From Micromonospora andamanensis (lineage in GTDB: Bacteria > Actinomycetota > Actinomycetes > Mycobacteriales > Micromonosporaceae): a stretch of DNA of 64,000 nt. The translations under genes and the position numbers were made by a program. The first letter of the stretch is position 1, and every line of letters begins with the position of its first letter. Under the pieces are notes generated by a model. The model was not told the DNA's origin. It saw only the letters and a program-made list of their open reading frames with translations, and made no database searches. Positions 31,499 through 39,976 of this stretch are shown here, piece by piece. Location: contig NZ_BOOZ01000023.1 in the NCBI RefSeq assembly GCF_016863495.1, forward strand, positions 62,001 through 126,000. Reading direction: 5' to 3'.

Positions 31499-33082
31499 AT
31501 GCGGGAGGACATGGGTGAGGTGACGGCTAGCCTCCAGCGCCCGGTGACCAACGAAGGCCGGAGCAGACTCGTGCGGCACGTCGACAGCTTCGAGATCCAG
31601 CCGCCGAACCCGCCGTCCCCGAACGGCGTACCCCGATCGGCGTGGGCCCGCGCCCGACGGCGCGTGTCGCGCTGGCACCGGCCCTACACCGCGATCCTGC
31701 TGCTGCTCGACTTCGCCGCGGCGGCCTTCGCCAGCTACACCGCGATCCGCACCTTCGATCAGGCCACAGCCGGTTTCCACGAGGCGCAGAACGACCCGAC
31801 CTGGTTCTACACCGTCGCGTTCCTGCTGCTGCCGCTCGGCTGGCTGGTCATCCTCTGGTTCAACGGCGCGTACGACAGGCGCTGTCTCGGACTCGGGCCG
31901 GACGAGTTCAAGCGGGTGATCCGGGCCGGGGTGACCGTCTGCGCGGCGGTGTCCTTCCTCGCCTTCGCCACCAAGACCGATCTGTCCCGGTTCACCGTCG
32001 GCACGGCGCTGCTGCTGGCGCTGCTGCTGATCCTGCTGGGCCGGATCCTGGCCCGCTTCGTGCTGCACACCGTCCGGCGCAACATCCAGCAGGCGGCGCA
32101 CCGGATGGTGCTTGTCGGCACCCTGCCGGAGTGCCTGGAGGTGTACACGGCTGTCACCCGCACCCCGGCCGCCGGGCTCGTCCCGGTGGCCATCCACATC
32201 ACCGACGGGTACGCGGCGGCCAAGGGCGTGCAGACCCCGGTGCCGGTGTACGCGGGCCGCGACGTGCTGGCCCTGGTGCGCGAGGTGGGCGCGGACACCA
32301 TCGCGGTCTGTGGCTCCGCCAGCGCCGAGCCCGGCGAGCTGCGCCGGCTGGCCTGGCAGCTGGAGGGCTCCGGCGTCGACCTGGTGGTTGCCCCGCAGCT
32401 GACCGACATCGCCGGTCCCCGGGTGCACATCCGCCCGATCGAGGGCCTGCCGCTGCTGCACGTCGAGGAGCCCACGCTGTCCGGGCCGGCGCTGCTGGCC
32501 AAGAACATGATGGACCGGGTCGCCGCCGGGCTCGGGCTGCTCGCGCTGATCCCGGTCTTCGTCGCGATCGCCATCGCGATCCGGATCTCCGACCCGGGTC
32601 CGGTGTTCTTCCGGCAACCCCGGGTGGGGCACGAGGGGCGCACGTTCCGGGTGTGGAAGTTCCGGACCATGTACGTCGACGCGGAGGACCGGCTGGCCAG
32701 TCTGGTCGACCAGAACGAGACCGACGGCATGCTGTTCAAGATGAAGCAGGATCCCCGGGTCTTCCCGGTGGGCCGCTTCCTGCGTGCCTCGTCGCTTGAC
32801 GAGCTGCCGCAGCTGATAAACGTGCTCAAGGGTGAGATGTCGCTTGTCGGGCCGCGTCCGCTGCCGGCCGACGACGGTGACTTCCTGGGTGATGTGCGGC
32901 GTCGACTGCTGGTCCGTCCCGGTATGACCGGGTTGTGGCAGGTGTCGGGCCGCTCCGACCTCTCCTGGGACGAGGCCGTCCGGCTGGACCTGTACTACGT
33001 CGACAACTGGTCGCTCGCGTACGACCTGAGCATCCTGTGGCGCACTGTGGGTGTGGTGGTGGCGCGCAAGGGCGCGTACTGA
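31499..33082 (+). CDS. Polyprenyl-phosphate sugar-phosphate transferase (initiating exopolysaccharide enzyme)
   Basis: 527 residues. A hydrophilic head (about 60 residues), four membrane helices, a CoA_binding_3-like Rossmann domain (VLVGTLPECLEVYTAV ... DTIAVCGSAS), a fifth helix, and the bacterial sugar transferase domain: FFRQPRVGHEGRTFRVWKFRTM, SLDELPQLINVLKGEMSLVGPRP, RPGMTGLWQVSGRSDLSWDEAVRLDLYYVDNWS. All key Asp/Glu/Arg positions of the phosphoglycosyltransferase are in place. It puts the first sugar phosphate on undecaprenyl phosphate at the membrane. Several start codons are possible (31499, 31511, 31520). No flippase or polymerase is next to it. Confidence 0.93.
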   Translation: MREDMGEVTASLQRPVTNEGRSRLVRHVDSFEIQPPNPPSPNGVPRSAWARARRRVSRWHRPYTAILLLLDFAAAAFASYTAIRTFDQATAGFHEAQNDPTWFYTVAFLLLPLGWLVILWFNGAYDRRCLGLGPDEFKRVIRAGVTVCAAVSFLAFATKTDLSRFTVGTALLLALLLILLGRILARFVLHTVRRNIQQAAHRMVLVGTLPECLEVYTAVTRTPAAGLVPVAIHITDGYAAAKGVQTPVPVYAGRDVLALVREVGADTIAVCGSASAEPGELRRLAWQLEGSGVDLVVAPQLTDIAGPRVHIRPIEGLPLLHVEEPTLSGPALLAKNMMDRVAAGLGLLALIPVFVAIAIAIRISDPGPVFFRQPRVGHEGRTFRVWKFRTMYVDAEDRLASLVDQNETDGMLFKMKQDPRVFPVGRFLRASSLDELPQLINVLKGEMSLVGPRPLPADDGDFLGDVRRRLLVRPGMTGLWQVSGRSDLSWDEAVRLDLYYVDNWSLAYDLSILWRTVGVVVARKGAY

Positions 33083-33132
33083 CCGGCGCCCACCCCTTTC
33101 CCGCAGCGCCCCCAACCAGCAGGATCATCGAC

Positions 33133-34359
33133 GTGGGTGGCAACATCTCCGCCGTGATCGGCGTTTTCTCCCTGGTCAGTGTGCTGGCCGGGGCGCTGTA
33201 CGCGGTCGGCCGGCTGCGTGGGCGACGCGGCATCGCCACGCCCGGGCAGCGGGCCACGTACGAGGTGCTGCACACCGCCGGGCTGGCGGCCGAGCCGCTG
33301 CGGGCCGGCCTGAACCCGGCTGGCGCGGCGAAGGCCGCCCGCCACCTGCGCACCCTGGTCGGCGCGGATGGGCTGGCGCTCACCGACACCGACGACCTGC
33401 TGGCGCTGGACGGACGCGGCGCGCACCACCGGGAGCAGTTGCGGACCGCCGCCCGTCGGGTGATCGCGTCAGAGCGGTCCACCGTGCTGGGTGAGGCGGA
33501 GCTGACCTGCGACCGGATCGACTGCCCGGTCCGGGGTGCGGTGGTGGCCCCGCTGGGTGGGGCGTCAGGCCGGATCGCGGGTGCGCTTGTCGCCGTCACC
33601 GACGGCGCACCGGCACCCGGTCTGGTCCAGGCCGCCCTGGAGACCGCCCACTGGGCCGGTAGCCAGGTGGCGCTGGCGGAGCTGGACTCGTCCCGGGAAC
33701 GGTTGGCCCGGGCCGAGGTGCGCGCGTTGCGTGCCCAGATCAGCCCGCACTTCATCTACAACGCGCTCACCGCCATCGGTTCCTTCGTCCGGACCGATCC
33801 CGAGCGCGCCCGGGAGCTGATCCTGGAGTTCGCCGAGTTCACCAGGTACTCGTTCCGGGCGCACGGCGAGTTCACCACGTTGGCGGAGGAACTGCGCTCG
33901 ATCGACCGCTACCTGACCATCGAGCGGGCCCGGTTCGGCGACCGGCTTCAGGTGCGGCTTCAGATCGCCCCCGAGGTGCTGCCGGTGACCCTGCCGTTCC
34001 TGTGCCTCCAACCTCTCGTCGAGAACGCGGTACGCCACGGGTTGTCGCGCAAGCCGGGCACGGGCATGGTGAGCATCGAGGCCCGGGATGCGGGCGCGGA
34101 ATGCCACATAACGGTGGAGGACGACGGAGTGGGGATGGATCCGGCCACGCTTACCGCGGGAATCGCCGAGCTGGCCGGGTCCACCGGCGACCCGGGGGAC
34201 GATCCGGGCCAGCACGTCGGGCTGTCGAACGTCGACGAGCGCCTGCGGTCGGTCTTCGGCGACGGCTTCGGCCTGGTCGTCGAGACAGGCGTCGGCTCGG
34301 GTACGAAGGTGAGCATGCGGGTGCCGAAGTTCCACCCCGGCGTACGGGCGGGCTCGTGA
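33133..34359 (+). CDS. LytS/YehU-type sensor histidine kinase
   Basis: 408 residues from GTG 33133. One N-terminal membrane helix (VIGVFSLVSVLAGALYAVGRL), a GAF-like region (about 40-180), then the His_kinase domain with LRAQISPHFIYNALTAIGSFV (phospho-accepting His) and HATPase (PLVENAVRHGL, VEDDGVGMD, GLSNVDERL). This is the family that partners with LytTR regulators. Only one helix is unusual; many LytS kinases have a 5TM_5TMR sensor, so sensing is likely by the GAF-like part or through a partner. Stop overlaps the regulator's start by four bases. Downstream DUF485/symporter genes are the expected targets. Confidence 0.93.
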   Translation: MGGNISAVIGVFSLVSVLAGALYAVGRLRGRRGIATPGQRATYEVLHTAGLAAEPLRAGLNPAGAAKAARHLRTLVGADGLALTDTDDLLALDGRGAHHREQLRTAARRVIASERSTVLGEAELTCDRIDCPVRGAVVAPLGGASGRIAGALVAVTDGAPAPGLVQAALETAHWAGSQVALAELDSSRERLARAEVRALRAQISPHFIYNALTAIGSFVRTDPERARELILEFAEFTRYSFRAHGEFTTLAEELRSIDRYLTIERARFGDRLQVRLQIAPEVLPVTLPFLCLQPLVENAVRHGLSRKPGTGMVSIEARDAGAECHITVEDDGVGMDPATLTAGIAELAGSTGDPGDDPGQHVGLSNVDERLRSVFGDGFGLVVETGVGSGTKVSMRVPKFHPGVRAGS

Positions 34360-35135
34360 CCGGCACCGGCCCGGCACCCGGCACCGGCTTCCTGCGGGTG
34401 TTGGCTGTCGACGACGAACCACCGGCGCTCGACGAGCTGGCGTACCACCTGCGGGCCGACCCACGGGTGGCCCGGCTGCACACGGCCGGTGACGCCACCG
34501 AGGCGTTGCGGGTGCTCCGCGACGACGACGTGGACGTGGTCTTCCTGGACATCCGGATGCCCGGCCTGGACGGCATGGAACTGGCTCGGGTGCTGCGCCG
34601 CTTCGCCCGGCCGCCGGCGATCGTCTTCGTGACCGCGTACGACGACGGGGCGGCGGACGCCTTCGACATGGGCGCCACCGACTACGTGCGCAAGCCGGTA
34701 CGCGCGGAGCGGCTGGCCGAGGCGCTGCGCCGGGTGGTCGGCTCGCGGGTGGTGCCCACCCATCCCGCCGCGCTGGCCCGGGCCGAGGAGGACCCCACCA
34801 TCCCGGTGGAACTGGCCGGCACCACCCGGATGCTGCCCCGGTCGGCGGTGCGGTGGGTCGAGGCGCAGGGCGACTACGCCCGACTGCACACCGCCGACAG
34901 GTCGCACCTGGTGCGGGTGTCGCTGGCGACGCTCGCCGAGCGGTGGGCCGACGCCGGGTTCGTCCGGATCCACCGCTCGTACCTGGTACAGCTGCGGCTG
35001 ATCGCCGAACTCCGCCTGGTCAACTCCGGCTACGTGGTGGTCATCGACGGCACGGAGCTGCCGGTGAGCCGCCGACACACCCGGGAGCTGAAGGACAAGC
35101 TGGTCCGGGCCGCCAAGCAGGAGTGGAGCCGCTGA
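34356..35135 (+). CDS. LytTR-family response regulator
   Basis: 259 residues from GTG 34356, inside the kinase stop (GTGA). Receiver: VLAVDDEPPALDELA, phospho-Asp 65 in VFLDIRMPGLDGMELA, FVTAYDD, ATDYVRKPVRAERLAEALRR. LytTR DNA-binding domain: AVRWVEAQGDYARLHT, FVRIHRSYLVQLRLIAELR, GTELPVSRRHTRELKDKL. A complete transcription factor that acts on direct repeats rather than palindromes. Upstream of the next operon are three tandem 9-base boxes at 35157-35196. I read these as DnaA boxes because they match TTGTCCACA exactly, but their direct-repeat layout means LytTR binding must be considered too. Confidence 0.95.
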   Translation: MTGTGPAPGTGFLRVLAVDDEPPALDELAYHLRADPRVARLHTAGDATEALRVLRDDDVDVVFLDIRMPGLDGMELARVLRRFARPPAIVFVTAYDDGAADAFDMGATDYVRKPVRAERLAEALRRVVGSRVVPTHPAALARAEEDPTIPVELAGTTRMLPRSAVRWVEAQGDYARLHTADRSHLVRVSLATLAERWADAGFVRIHRSYLVQLRLIAELRLVNSGYVVVIDGTELPVSRRHTRELKDKLVRAAKQEWSR

Positions 35136-35156
35136 TCGGCGGCGTCGTCCACCGGG

Positions 35157-35196
35157 TTGTCCACAGCTCCGACCCGTTGTCCACATGTTGTCCACA
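35157..35196 (+). promoter_or_regulatory. Cluster of three perfect DnaA boxes
   Basis: TTGTCCACA occurs at 35157-35165, 35177-35185 and 35188-35196, all in the same orientation, with starts 20 and 11 bases apart (about two and one helical turns). This is the preferred DnaA box of high-GC actinobacteria. It directly precedes the promoter of the DUF485/symporter operon. One 9-mer like this is expected about 0.5 times per 64 kb on both strands by a simple uniform-base estimate. Confidence 0.8.
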
Positions 35197-35202
35197 GCCC
35201 TC

Positions 35203-35230
35203 TTGACATTCCCGTCCGGCAGACGAGACT
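35203..35230 (+). promoter_or_regulatory. Promoter of the DUF485/symporter operon
   Basis: TTGACA (35203-35208), 16 bases, GAGACT (35225-35230), then six bases to the ATG at 35237. A canonical -35 box with a leaderless-type start. The DnaA-box cluster ends seven bases upstream of the -35. Confidence 0.65.
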
Positions 35231-35236
35231 GCCGGG

Positions 35237-35683
35237 ATGGCCGCCGAGGATGCACTGCCAGCACCCCGCCGACCCGATCCGGCCGGGGCCTCCGACGGGC
35301 CCGTCGGTTCCGGACCTCCCGCGCGTACCCGGGTGGTGTTGGCCGAGGTGTCCCGTCGGCCGCACTGGCCCGCCGGCACCCACACCGAACTCACCCAGCA
35401 GACCCGGGTCGGTGAGGCACTCGTCCGCGGTCTGGTCCGCGCTCAGCTGGCGCTGGCCCTGCAACTGTCGGCGGTGGTGATGGTCGGGCTGGGCGGGCTG
35501 CCCTGGCTGTTCGCCATCGCCCCCTCGGTCGGCCGGATGACGGTGCTCGGCGTCAACCTGCCGTGGTTGCTGCTCGGGGTGCTCTCCTTCCCGTTCCTGG
35601 TCGCCGTCGGGTGGACGTACGTCCGGCTGGCCGAGCGCAACGAGCAGGACTTCACCGACCTGGTCCAGCGGCCGGAGCGCTGA
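35237..35683 (+). CDS. DUF485-family membrane protein, partner of the symporter
   Basis: 148 residues. A disordered Pro/Ala/Gly-rich head (about 1-60) then two membrane helices (ALALQLSAVVMVGLGGLPWLFAIAP and LGVNLPWLLLGVLSFPFLVAVGWTYV) ending in RLAERNEQDFTDLV. The 'YVR.AE..D......' end is the mark of DUF485 (YjcH-like) proteins, which are coded just before acetate/solute:sodium symporters of the ActP class. Role in the transporter is unclear; probably assembly or regulation. Stop codon and the symporter's GTG are two bases apart. The head is longer than the common 100-residue form. Confidence 0.85.
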   Translation: MAAEDALPAPRRPDPAGASDGPVGSGPPARTRVVLAEVSRRPHWPAGTHTELTQQTRVGEALVRGLVRAQLALALQLSAVVMVGLGGLPWLFAIAPSVGRMTVLGVNLPWLLLGVLSFPFLVAVGWTYVRLAERNEQDFTDLVQRPER

Positions 35684-35684
35684 C

Positions 35685-37325
35685 GTGGGCAACGATTTCG
35701 TCGTACCGGCGATCGTGGCGGTCACCCTGGTCACCGTTGCCATCGGCTTCTACGGGCTGCGGCTGGCCCGCACCACCTCCGACTTCCTGGTCGCCTCCCG
35801 GGTGGTCAGCCCCACCTGGAACGCTGCCGCGATCGGCGGCGAGTACCTGTCGGCCGCGAGCTTCCTCGGCGTCGCCGGGTTGATCCTCAAGTACGGCGTG
35901 GACGTGCTCTGGTATCCGGTCGGGTTCGCTGCCGGCTATCTCGCACTTCTGCTGTTCGTGGCCGCGCCGCTGCGCCGCTCCGGCGCGTTCACCCTGCCCG
36001 ACTTCTGCGAGCTGCGACTCGGCTCCCGCCGGCTACGGACGCTTGCCACCATTTTCGTGATCTTCATCGGTTGGCTCTACCTGGTGCCGCAGCTCCAGGG
36101 CGCCGGCCTGACGCTGGCCACCCTGGCCGGTTCCCCGTACCCGGTCGGCGCGCTCGTGGTGGCCGCCGTCGTGACCGCGAACGTGGCGCTGGGTGGGATG
36201 CGGGCGGTCACCTTCGTGCAGGCGTTCCAGTACTGGCTCAAACTGACCGCGCTGGCCGTACCGGCGATCTTCCTGGCCCTGCAGTGGCAGGCCGACGGGC
36301 GATCCGCGGTGACCCCACCGGACGGCTCCACCTTCCGGACCGCGACCACAGTCGTGGTCGAGCAGCGGGCGGTGCTCACCCTCGCCGACGGCCAGACCGT
36401 TGAGGTACGCCCCGGCGACGAGCTGAGCTTCGCCGAGGGGGAACCGGTCCCGGAGGTCTCCGGCGTGGCGAACGGGGCCACCGACTGGCTGCTGCCCAGC
36501 GCCGCGGGTTCCGACGACCGAGGGCTGTTCGGCACGTACTCGCTGATCCTGGCCACCTTCCTGGGCACCATGGGGTTGCCGCACGTCCTGGTGCGCTTCT
36601 ACACCAACCCCGACGGGGCCTCGGCCCGCCGGACCACCCTCGTGGTGCTGGCCCTGGTCGGGGTCTTCTACCTGTTACCCACGATCTACGGCGTGCTGGG
36701 CCGGATCTACACACCGCAACTGCTGGTCACCGGGCAGACCGACGCGGTGGTGGTGCTGCTGCCCGAGGCGGCGCTCGGCGCCGGCACCACCGGACGCCTG
36801 CTGGCCGCGCTCGTCGCCGCCGGGGCGTTCGCGGCGTTCCTGTCCACCTCGTCCGGGCTGCTCACGAGCGTCGCCGGCGTGATCTCCACAGACGTGCTCG
36901 GTCGGGGCTCGGTGCGCGGCTTCCGGCTGGCCACGGTGATCGCCGGAGTGGTACCGACGGTTCTCGCTCTCAACGTCTCGGGGATGGACGTCTCGCAGGT
37001 GGTGGGGCTGGCGTTCGCGGTCGCCGCATCCAGCTTCTGTCCGCTGCTGGTGCTCGGCATCTGGTGGCGGGGCCTGACCGACGCGGGCGCCGCCGCCGGG
37101 ATCCTCGTCGGCGGCGGCGCCGCCGTGACGTCGGTCCTGATCACCGTCCTCGGCCCGGGCCTGACCGGCTGGCCGGCCACCCTCATCGCCCAGCCGGCCG
37201 CCTGGACGGTGCCGCTGGCCTTCACCGTGATGATCGCGGTCTCCCTCGCCACCCGGCGTCGCGCTCCGGCCGACATCGGCCGCACGATGCTCCGACTGCA
37301 CGCTCCCGACGCCCTGCGCTCATGA
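35685..37325 (+). CDS. Sodium/solute symporter, ActP/MctC-like (monocarboxylate type)
   Basis: 546 residues, about 13 membrane helices. SSS family features: SDFLVASRVVSPTWNAAAIGGEYLSAASFLGVAGL (the Na+-binding region of helix 1), LMGTMGLPHVLVRFYTNPDGASARRT-like segment (TFLGTMGLPHVLVRFYTNP), and AAFLSTSSGLLTSVAGVISTD (helix 8/9). A hydrophilic insertion (TPPDGSTFRTATTVVVEQR...VRPGDELSF) of about 90 residues lies in an external loop. ActP/MctC-type proteins import acetate, propionate or pyruvate. Preceded by DUF485 and by the LytTR system, as in several actinobacteria, which suggests that this TCS senses or controls monocarboxylate uptake. Confidence 0.9.
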   Translation: MGNDFVVPAIVAVTLVTVAIGFYGLRLARTTSDFLVASRVVSPTWNAAAIGGEYLSAASFLGVAGLILKYGVDVLWYPVGFAAGYLALLLFVAAPLRRSGAFTLPDFCELRLGSRRLRTLATIFVIFIGWLYLVPQLQGAGLTLATLAGSPYPVGALVVAAVVTANVALGGMRAVTFVQAFQYWLKLTALAVPAIFLALQWQADGRSAVTPPDGSTFRTATTVVVEQRAVLTLADGQTVEVRPGDELSFAEGEPVPEVSGVANGATDWLLPSAAGSDDRGLFGTYSLILATFLGTMGLPHVLVRFYTNPDGASARRTTLVVLALVGVFYLLPTIYGVLGRIYTPQLLVTGQTDAVVVLLPEAALGAGTTGRLLAALVAAGAFAAFLSTSSGLLTSVAGVISTDVLGRGSVRGFRLATVIAGVVPTVLALNVSGMDVSQVVGLAFAVAASSFCPLLVLGIWWRGLTDAGAAAGILVGGGAAVTSVLITVLGPGLTGWPATLIAQPAAWTVPLAFTVMIAVSLATRRRAPADIGRTMLRLHAPDALRS

Positions 37326-37483
37326 GTGACGGCCCGGTGCCGACGCGGGTGCCGGCTCACTCGTCGGTCGTGCTCCCGGCCCGGTCCAGCTCCGGTGTCC
37401 GACTCGGGGATGACCTGTGGATCCTCCTCCGGTCGGGCGGCGGGCTGGTCGGAACCGGATACGGTCGGGCGCATGACTGGTGA
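37322..37483 (+). CDS. Small ORF between the symporter and ABC genes
   Basis: 53 residues. Its ATG overlaps the symporter stop (ATGA) and its stop lies 11 bases inside the following ABC-ATPase gene, an arrangement seen for cotranslated genes. Product starts MSDGPVPTRVPAHSSVVLP and ends GLVGTGYGRAHDW; mostly hydrophobic or small residues, no motif. Third codon positions are mostly G or C, but in so GC-rich a genome this alone is weak. Real gene or chance overlap cannot be decided by eye. Confidence 0.35.
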   Translation: MSDGPVPTRVPAHSSVVLPARSSSGVRLGDDLWILLRSGGGLVGTGYGRAHDW

Positions 37484-38237
37484 GCATCCGGCACTGGAGC
37501 TACGCGGCCTGGCCAAGAGCTTCGACGGCAAGGTCGCGGTGGCTGGCGTGGATCTCGACGTCCCGGCCGGCTCCTTCTACGGGCTGCTCGGCCCGAACGG
37601 TGCCGGCAAGACCACCACCCTGTCGATGGCGGTCGGGCTGCTGCGGCCTGACGCCGGCGGCGCCCGGGTACTCGGCCAGGACGTGTGGGCCGACCCGGTC
37701 ACCGCGAAGCAGATGCTCGGCGTCCTGCCGGACGGGGTACGCCTGTTCGACAGGCTCAGCGGGGGCGAGCTGCTGGCGTACCACGGGCTGCTGCGCGGCA
37801 TGGACCCGGCGGTGGTCGACAAGCGGTCGGCGGAGCTGCTCGACGTGCTGGCCCTCGCCGACGCCGGCCGGACCATGGTGGTGGACTACTCCGCCGGCAT
37901 GAAGAAGAAGATCGGTCTGGCCTGCGCGCTGTTGCACGGGCCCCGGCTGCTCGTACTGGACGAACCGTTCGAGGCGGTCGACCCGGTCTCGGCGGCGCTG
38001 ATCCGGGACATTCTCCAGCGGTACGTGGCCGGCGGCGGGACTGTGATCTTCTCCAGCCACGTGATGGAGGTGGTGCAACGGCTCTGCTCGCACGTGGCGA
38101 TCCTCGCCGGGGGCACCATCAAACGGGTCGGCACGCTTGAGCAGGTACGCGGCGACCGCTCGCTGGAAGACGTCTTCGTCGAGGTGGTCGGCGGACGTAC
38201 CGCCACGGGTGAGGAGCTGGCGTGGCTGTCCCGGTGA
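37473..38237 (+). CDS. ABC-2 exporter, ATP-binding subunit
   Basis: 254 residues from ATG 37473. Walker A GPNGAGKTT (about 40-48), Q-loop region, signature variant YSAGMKKKIGLACALLHGP, Walker B LLVLDEPFEAVDP, H-loop SSHVMEVV. The signature has SAGMKKK instead of the classical LSGGQ, which is common in ABC-2-type exporters such as the drug/Na+ efflux (CcmA/NatA) class. Pairs with the permease that follows (overlap 16 bases from GTG 38222). TACGGT (37460-37465) seven bases before the ATG suggests an own leaderless transcript. Substrate unknown. Confidence 0.93.
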   Translation: MTGEHPALELRGLAKSFDGKVAVAGVDLDVPAGSFYGLLGPNGAGKTTTLSMAVGLLRPDAGGARVLGQDVWADPVTAKQMLGVLPDGVRLFDRLSGGELLAYHGLLRGMDPAVVDKRSAELLDVLALADAGRTMVVDYSAGMKKKIGLACALLHGPRLLVLDEPFEAVDPVSAALIRDILQRYVAGGGTVIFSSHVMEVVQRLCSHVAILAGGTIKRVGTLEQVRGDRSLEDVFVEVVGGRTATGEELAWLSR

Positions 38238-39907
38238 CCGCACCGGCCGAGCAGGCGCGGCAGGTGTCGGCGCGTCACTTCGTCCGGCTCAAGCTGCGGG
38301 TGATGGCCAACAACTTCCGTGGTCAGGGCTGGCGGGTGGCGCTGTTCCTGGTCGGCTCGCTTATCGGGCTCTGGTTCGCGGTCGGCGCCTTCTTCGGCCT
38401 GGCGGCTCCCGGGCTGATCGGCGACGACAAATACGCGCTGATGATCGCCGCCTTCGCCGGCGGGCTGACGGTGCTCGGTTGGCTGCTGCTGCCCCTGGTC
38501 TTCTTCGGCGTCGACGAGACCCTCGACCCGGCCCGTTTCGCGCTGCTGCCACTGTCCCGACGCACCCTGGTGACCGGGTTGTTCGCGGCTGCGCTGGTGA
38601 GTGTGCCCGCGATCGCCGTGCTGCTGGCGCTCTCCGGCCTGGTGGTCACCGCAGGCGTCTTCGGCGGCTGGTCGGCCGCCCTGGTCAGCGCCGTCGGGGT
38701 GGTCTGCGGGCTGCTGCTCTGCGTCGCCGGTGCCCGTGCGGTGACAAGCGCATTCGCTTCCATGCTCCGCTCCCGCCGGGTTCGTGACCTGGCCGCTGTC
38801 CTGCTCGCGGTGGTCGCCGCGCTGCTCGGTCCGTTGCAGATCGCCGGCCTGGCCGCGATCCAGGACACCAACTGGGACCGGCTCGGCGGCCTGGCGACGG
38901 TGATCGGCTGGACCCCCCTCGGTGCCCCGTGGACGGCCGGCATCGACGTGGCGCAGGGCCGGGCCTGGGCCGCACCCGTGAAGCTGCTGATCACCGTGGC
39001 GACGATCGTCGCGCTGCTGGCCTGGTGGTCGCGCTCGCTGGAGTCGGCGATGGTGGGGGCGGCCACCGCCGGCCCGGCCAGGGCAAGGCCCAGGCTCACC
39101 GGCGGTGTGGTGGCCCAGCTCTTCCCCCGGGCCGCGGGTTGGCTGCGCCGCGACCGGTTCGGCGCCCTGGTCGCCCGGGAGGCCCGCTACTGGTGGCGGG
39201 ACGCGCGACGACGCGCCAACCTGATCACCATCGCGGTGGTCGGTCTCTTCGTGCCGGTGATGGTCAACTTTGGTGGCTTCACGTTCGACAGCGAACAGGG
39301 CTTCAGCGCTGCCGGGAACTCCTCGCCGGTCCTGGTCAGCCTCTCGATGCTCTTCGTCGGGCTGCTCGCCGCGGTGACCCTGGCCAACCAGTTCGGCTTC
39401 GACGGCAGCGCGTACGCGGCAAACGTGGTGGCCGGCGTGCCGGGGCGGCTTGAGCTGCGCGCCCGGATCACCGCGTTCTCGCTGTACGTGCTGCCGATGC
39501 TGGCCGTGGTCGCCGTGGTGATCGCGATCGTGATCGGCGAGCCGACGTGGATCGGGTTCATGGCGGGTGCCCTGGTCGCCACCTACGGTGCCGGGCTGGC
39601 GGTCAACTCGTTCGTCTCGGTGCTGGGCGCGTACTCGCTGCCGGAGACGAGCAACCCGTTCGCGATGAACAGCGGTGCCGGGGTGGTGAAGGGGATGCTG
39701 ACGCTGCTGGCCATGGTGGCCACCGGCGCGCTCGCCACACCGATGGTGCTCGCCGCGGCACTGCTCGGCGACGCCTGGCTCTGGCTGGGTCTGCCGCTGG
39801 GCGTGGCGTACGGCGTGGGCGCGGCGCTGCTCGGCGCGTACCTGGCCGGCGACGTGCTGGACCGCCGCCAACCCGAACTCCTCGCCCTGGTCACCCCTCG
39901 CCGCTGA
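38222..39907 (+). CDS. ABC-2 exporter, membrane subunit
   Basis: 561 residues, about 10-12 membrane helices in two halves separated by a cytoplasmic loop with basic and Pro residues (about 265-300). The start GTG 38222 has GAGGAG five bases upstream and overlaps the ATPase stop; GTG 38234 (GTGA overlap) is the other choice. The N-terminal part (SARHFVRLKLRVMANNFRGQGWRVALFLV) lies in the cytoplasm. It belongs to the ABC-2-like transporters without a soluble binding protein, so it exports its substrate. Size about double that of the classical 250-residue ABC-2 subunit, consistent with a fused, full-length permease. A terminator follows. Confidence 0.9.
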   Translation: MAVPVTAPAEQARQVSARHFVRLKLRVMANNFRGQGWRVALFLVGSLIGLWFAVGAFFGLAAPGLIGDDKYALMIAAFAGGLTVLGWLLLPLVFFGVDETLDPARFALLPLSRRTLVTGLFAAALVSVPAIAVLLALSGLVVTAGVFGGWSAALVSAVGVVCGLLLCVAGARAVTSAFASMLRSRRVRDLAAVLLAVVAALLGPLQIAGLAAIQDTNWDRLGGLATVIGWTPLGAPWTAGIDVAQGRAWAAPVKLLITVATIVALLAWWSRSLESAMVGAATAGPARARPRLTGGVVAQLFPRAAGWLRRDRFGALVAREARYWWRDARRRANLITIAVVGLFVPVMVNFGGFTFDSEQGFSAAGNSSPVLVSLSMLFVGLLAAVTLANQFGFDGSAYAANVVAGVPGRLELRARITAFSLYVLPMLAVVAVVIAIVIGEPTWIGFMAGALVATYGAGLAVNSFVSVLGAYSLPETSNPFAMNSGAGVVKGMLTLLAMVATGALATPMVLAAALLGDAWLWLGLPLGVAYGVGAALLGAYLAGDVLDRRQPELLALVTPRR

Positions 39908-39909
39908 CG

Positions 39910-39949
39910 GCGGTGCGCCGGCCACGCCGACTCTCCGGCGGCGCACCGC
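39910..39949 (+). terminator. Terminator after the ABC permease
   Basis: GCGGTGCGCC (39910-39919) and GGCGCACCGC (39940-39949) form a 10-bp stem starting three bases after the stop codon. Confidence 0.7.
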
Positions 39950-39976
39950 GTCGAGGTTGCCCTGCCGTGCTACCAC

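Noticed and set aside
35157..35196. oriC itself
   Set aside because: Only three boxes, no AT-rich unwinding region, and dnaA/dnaN are not adjacent.
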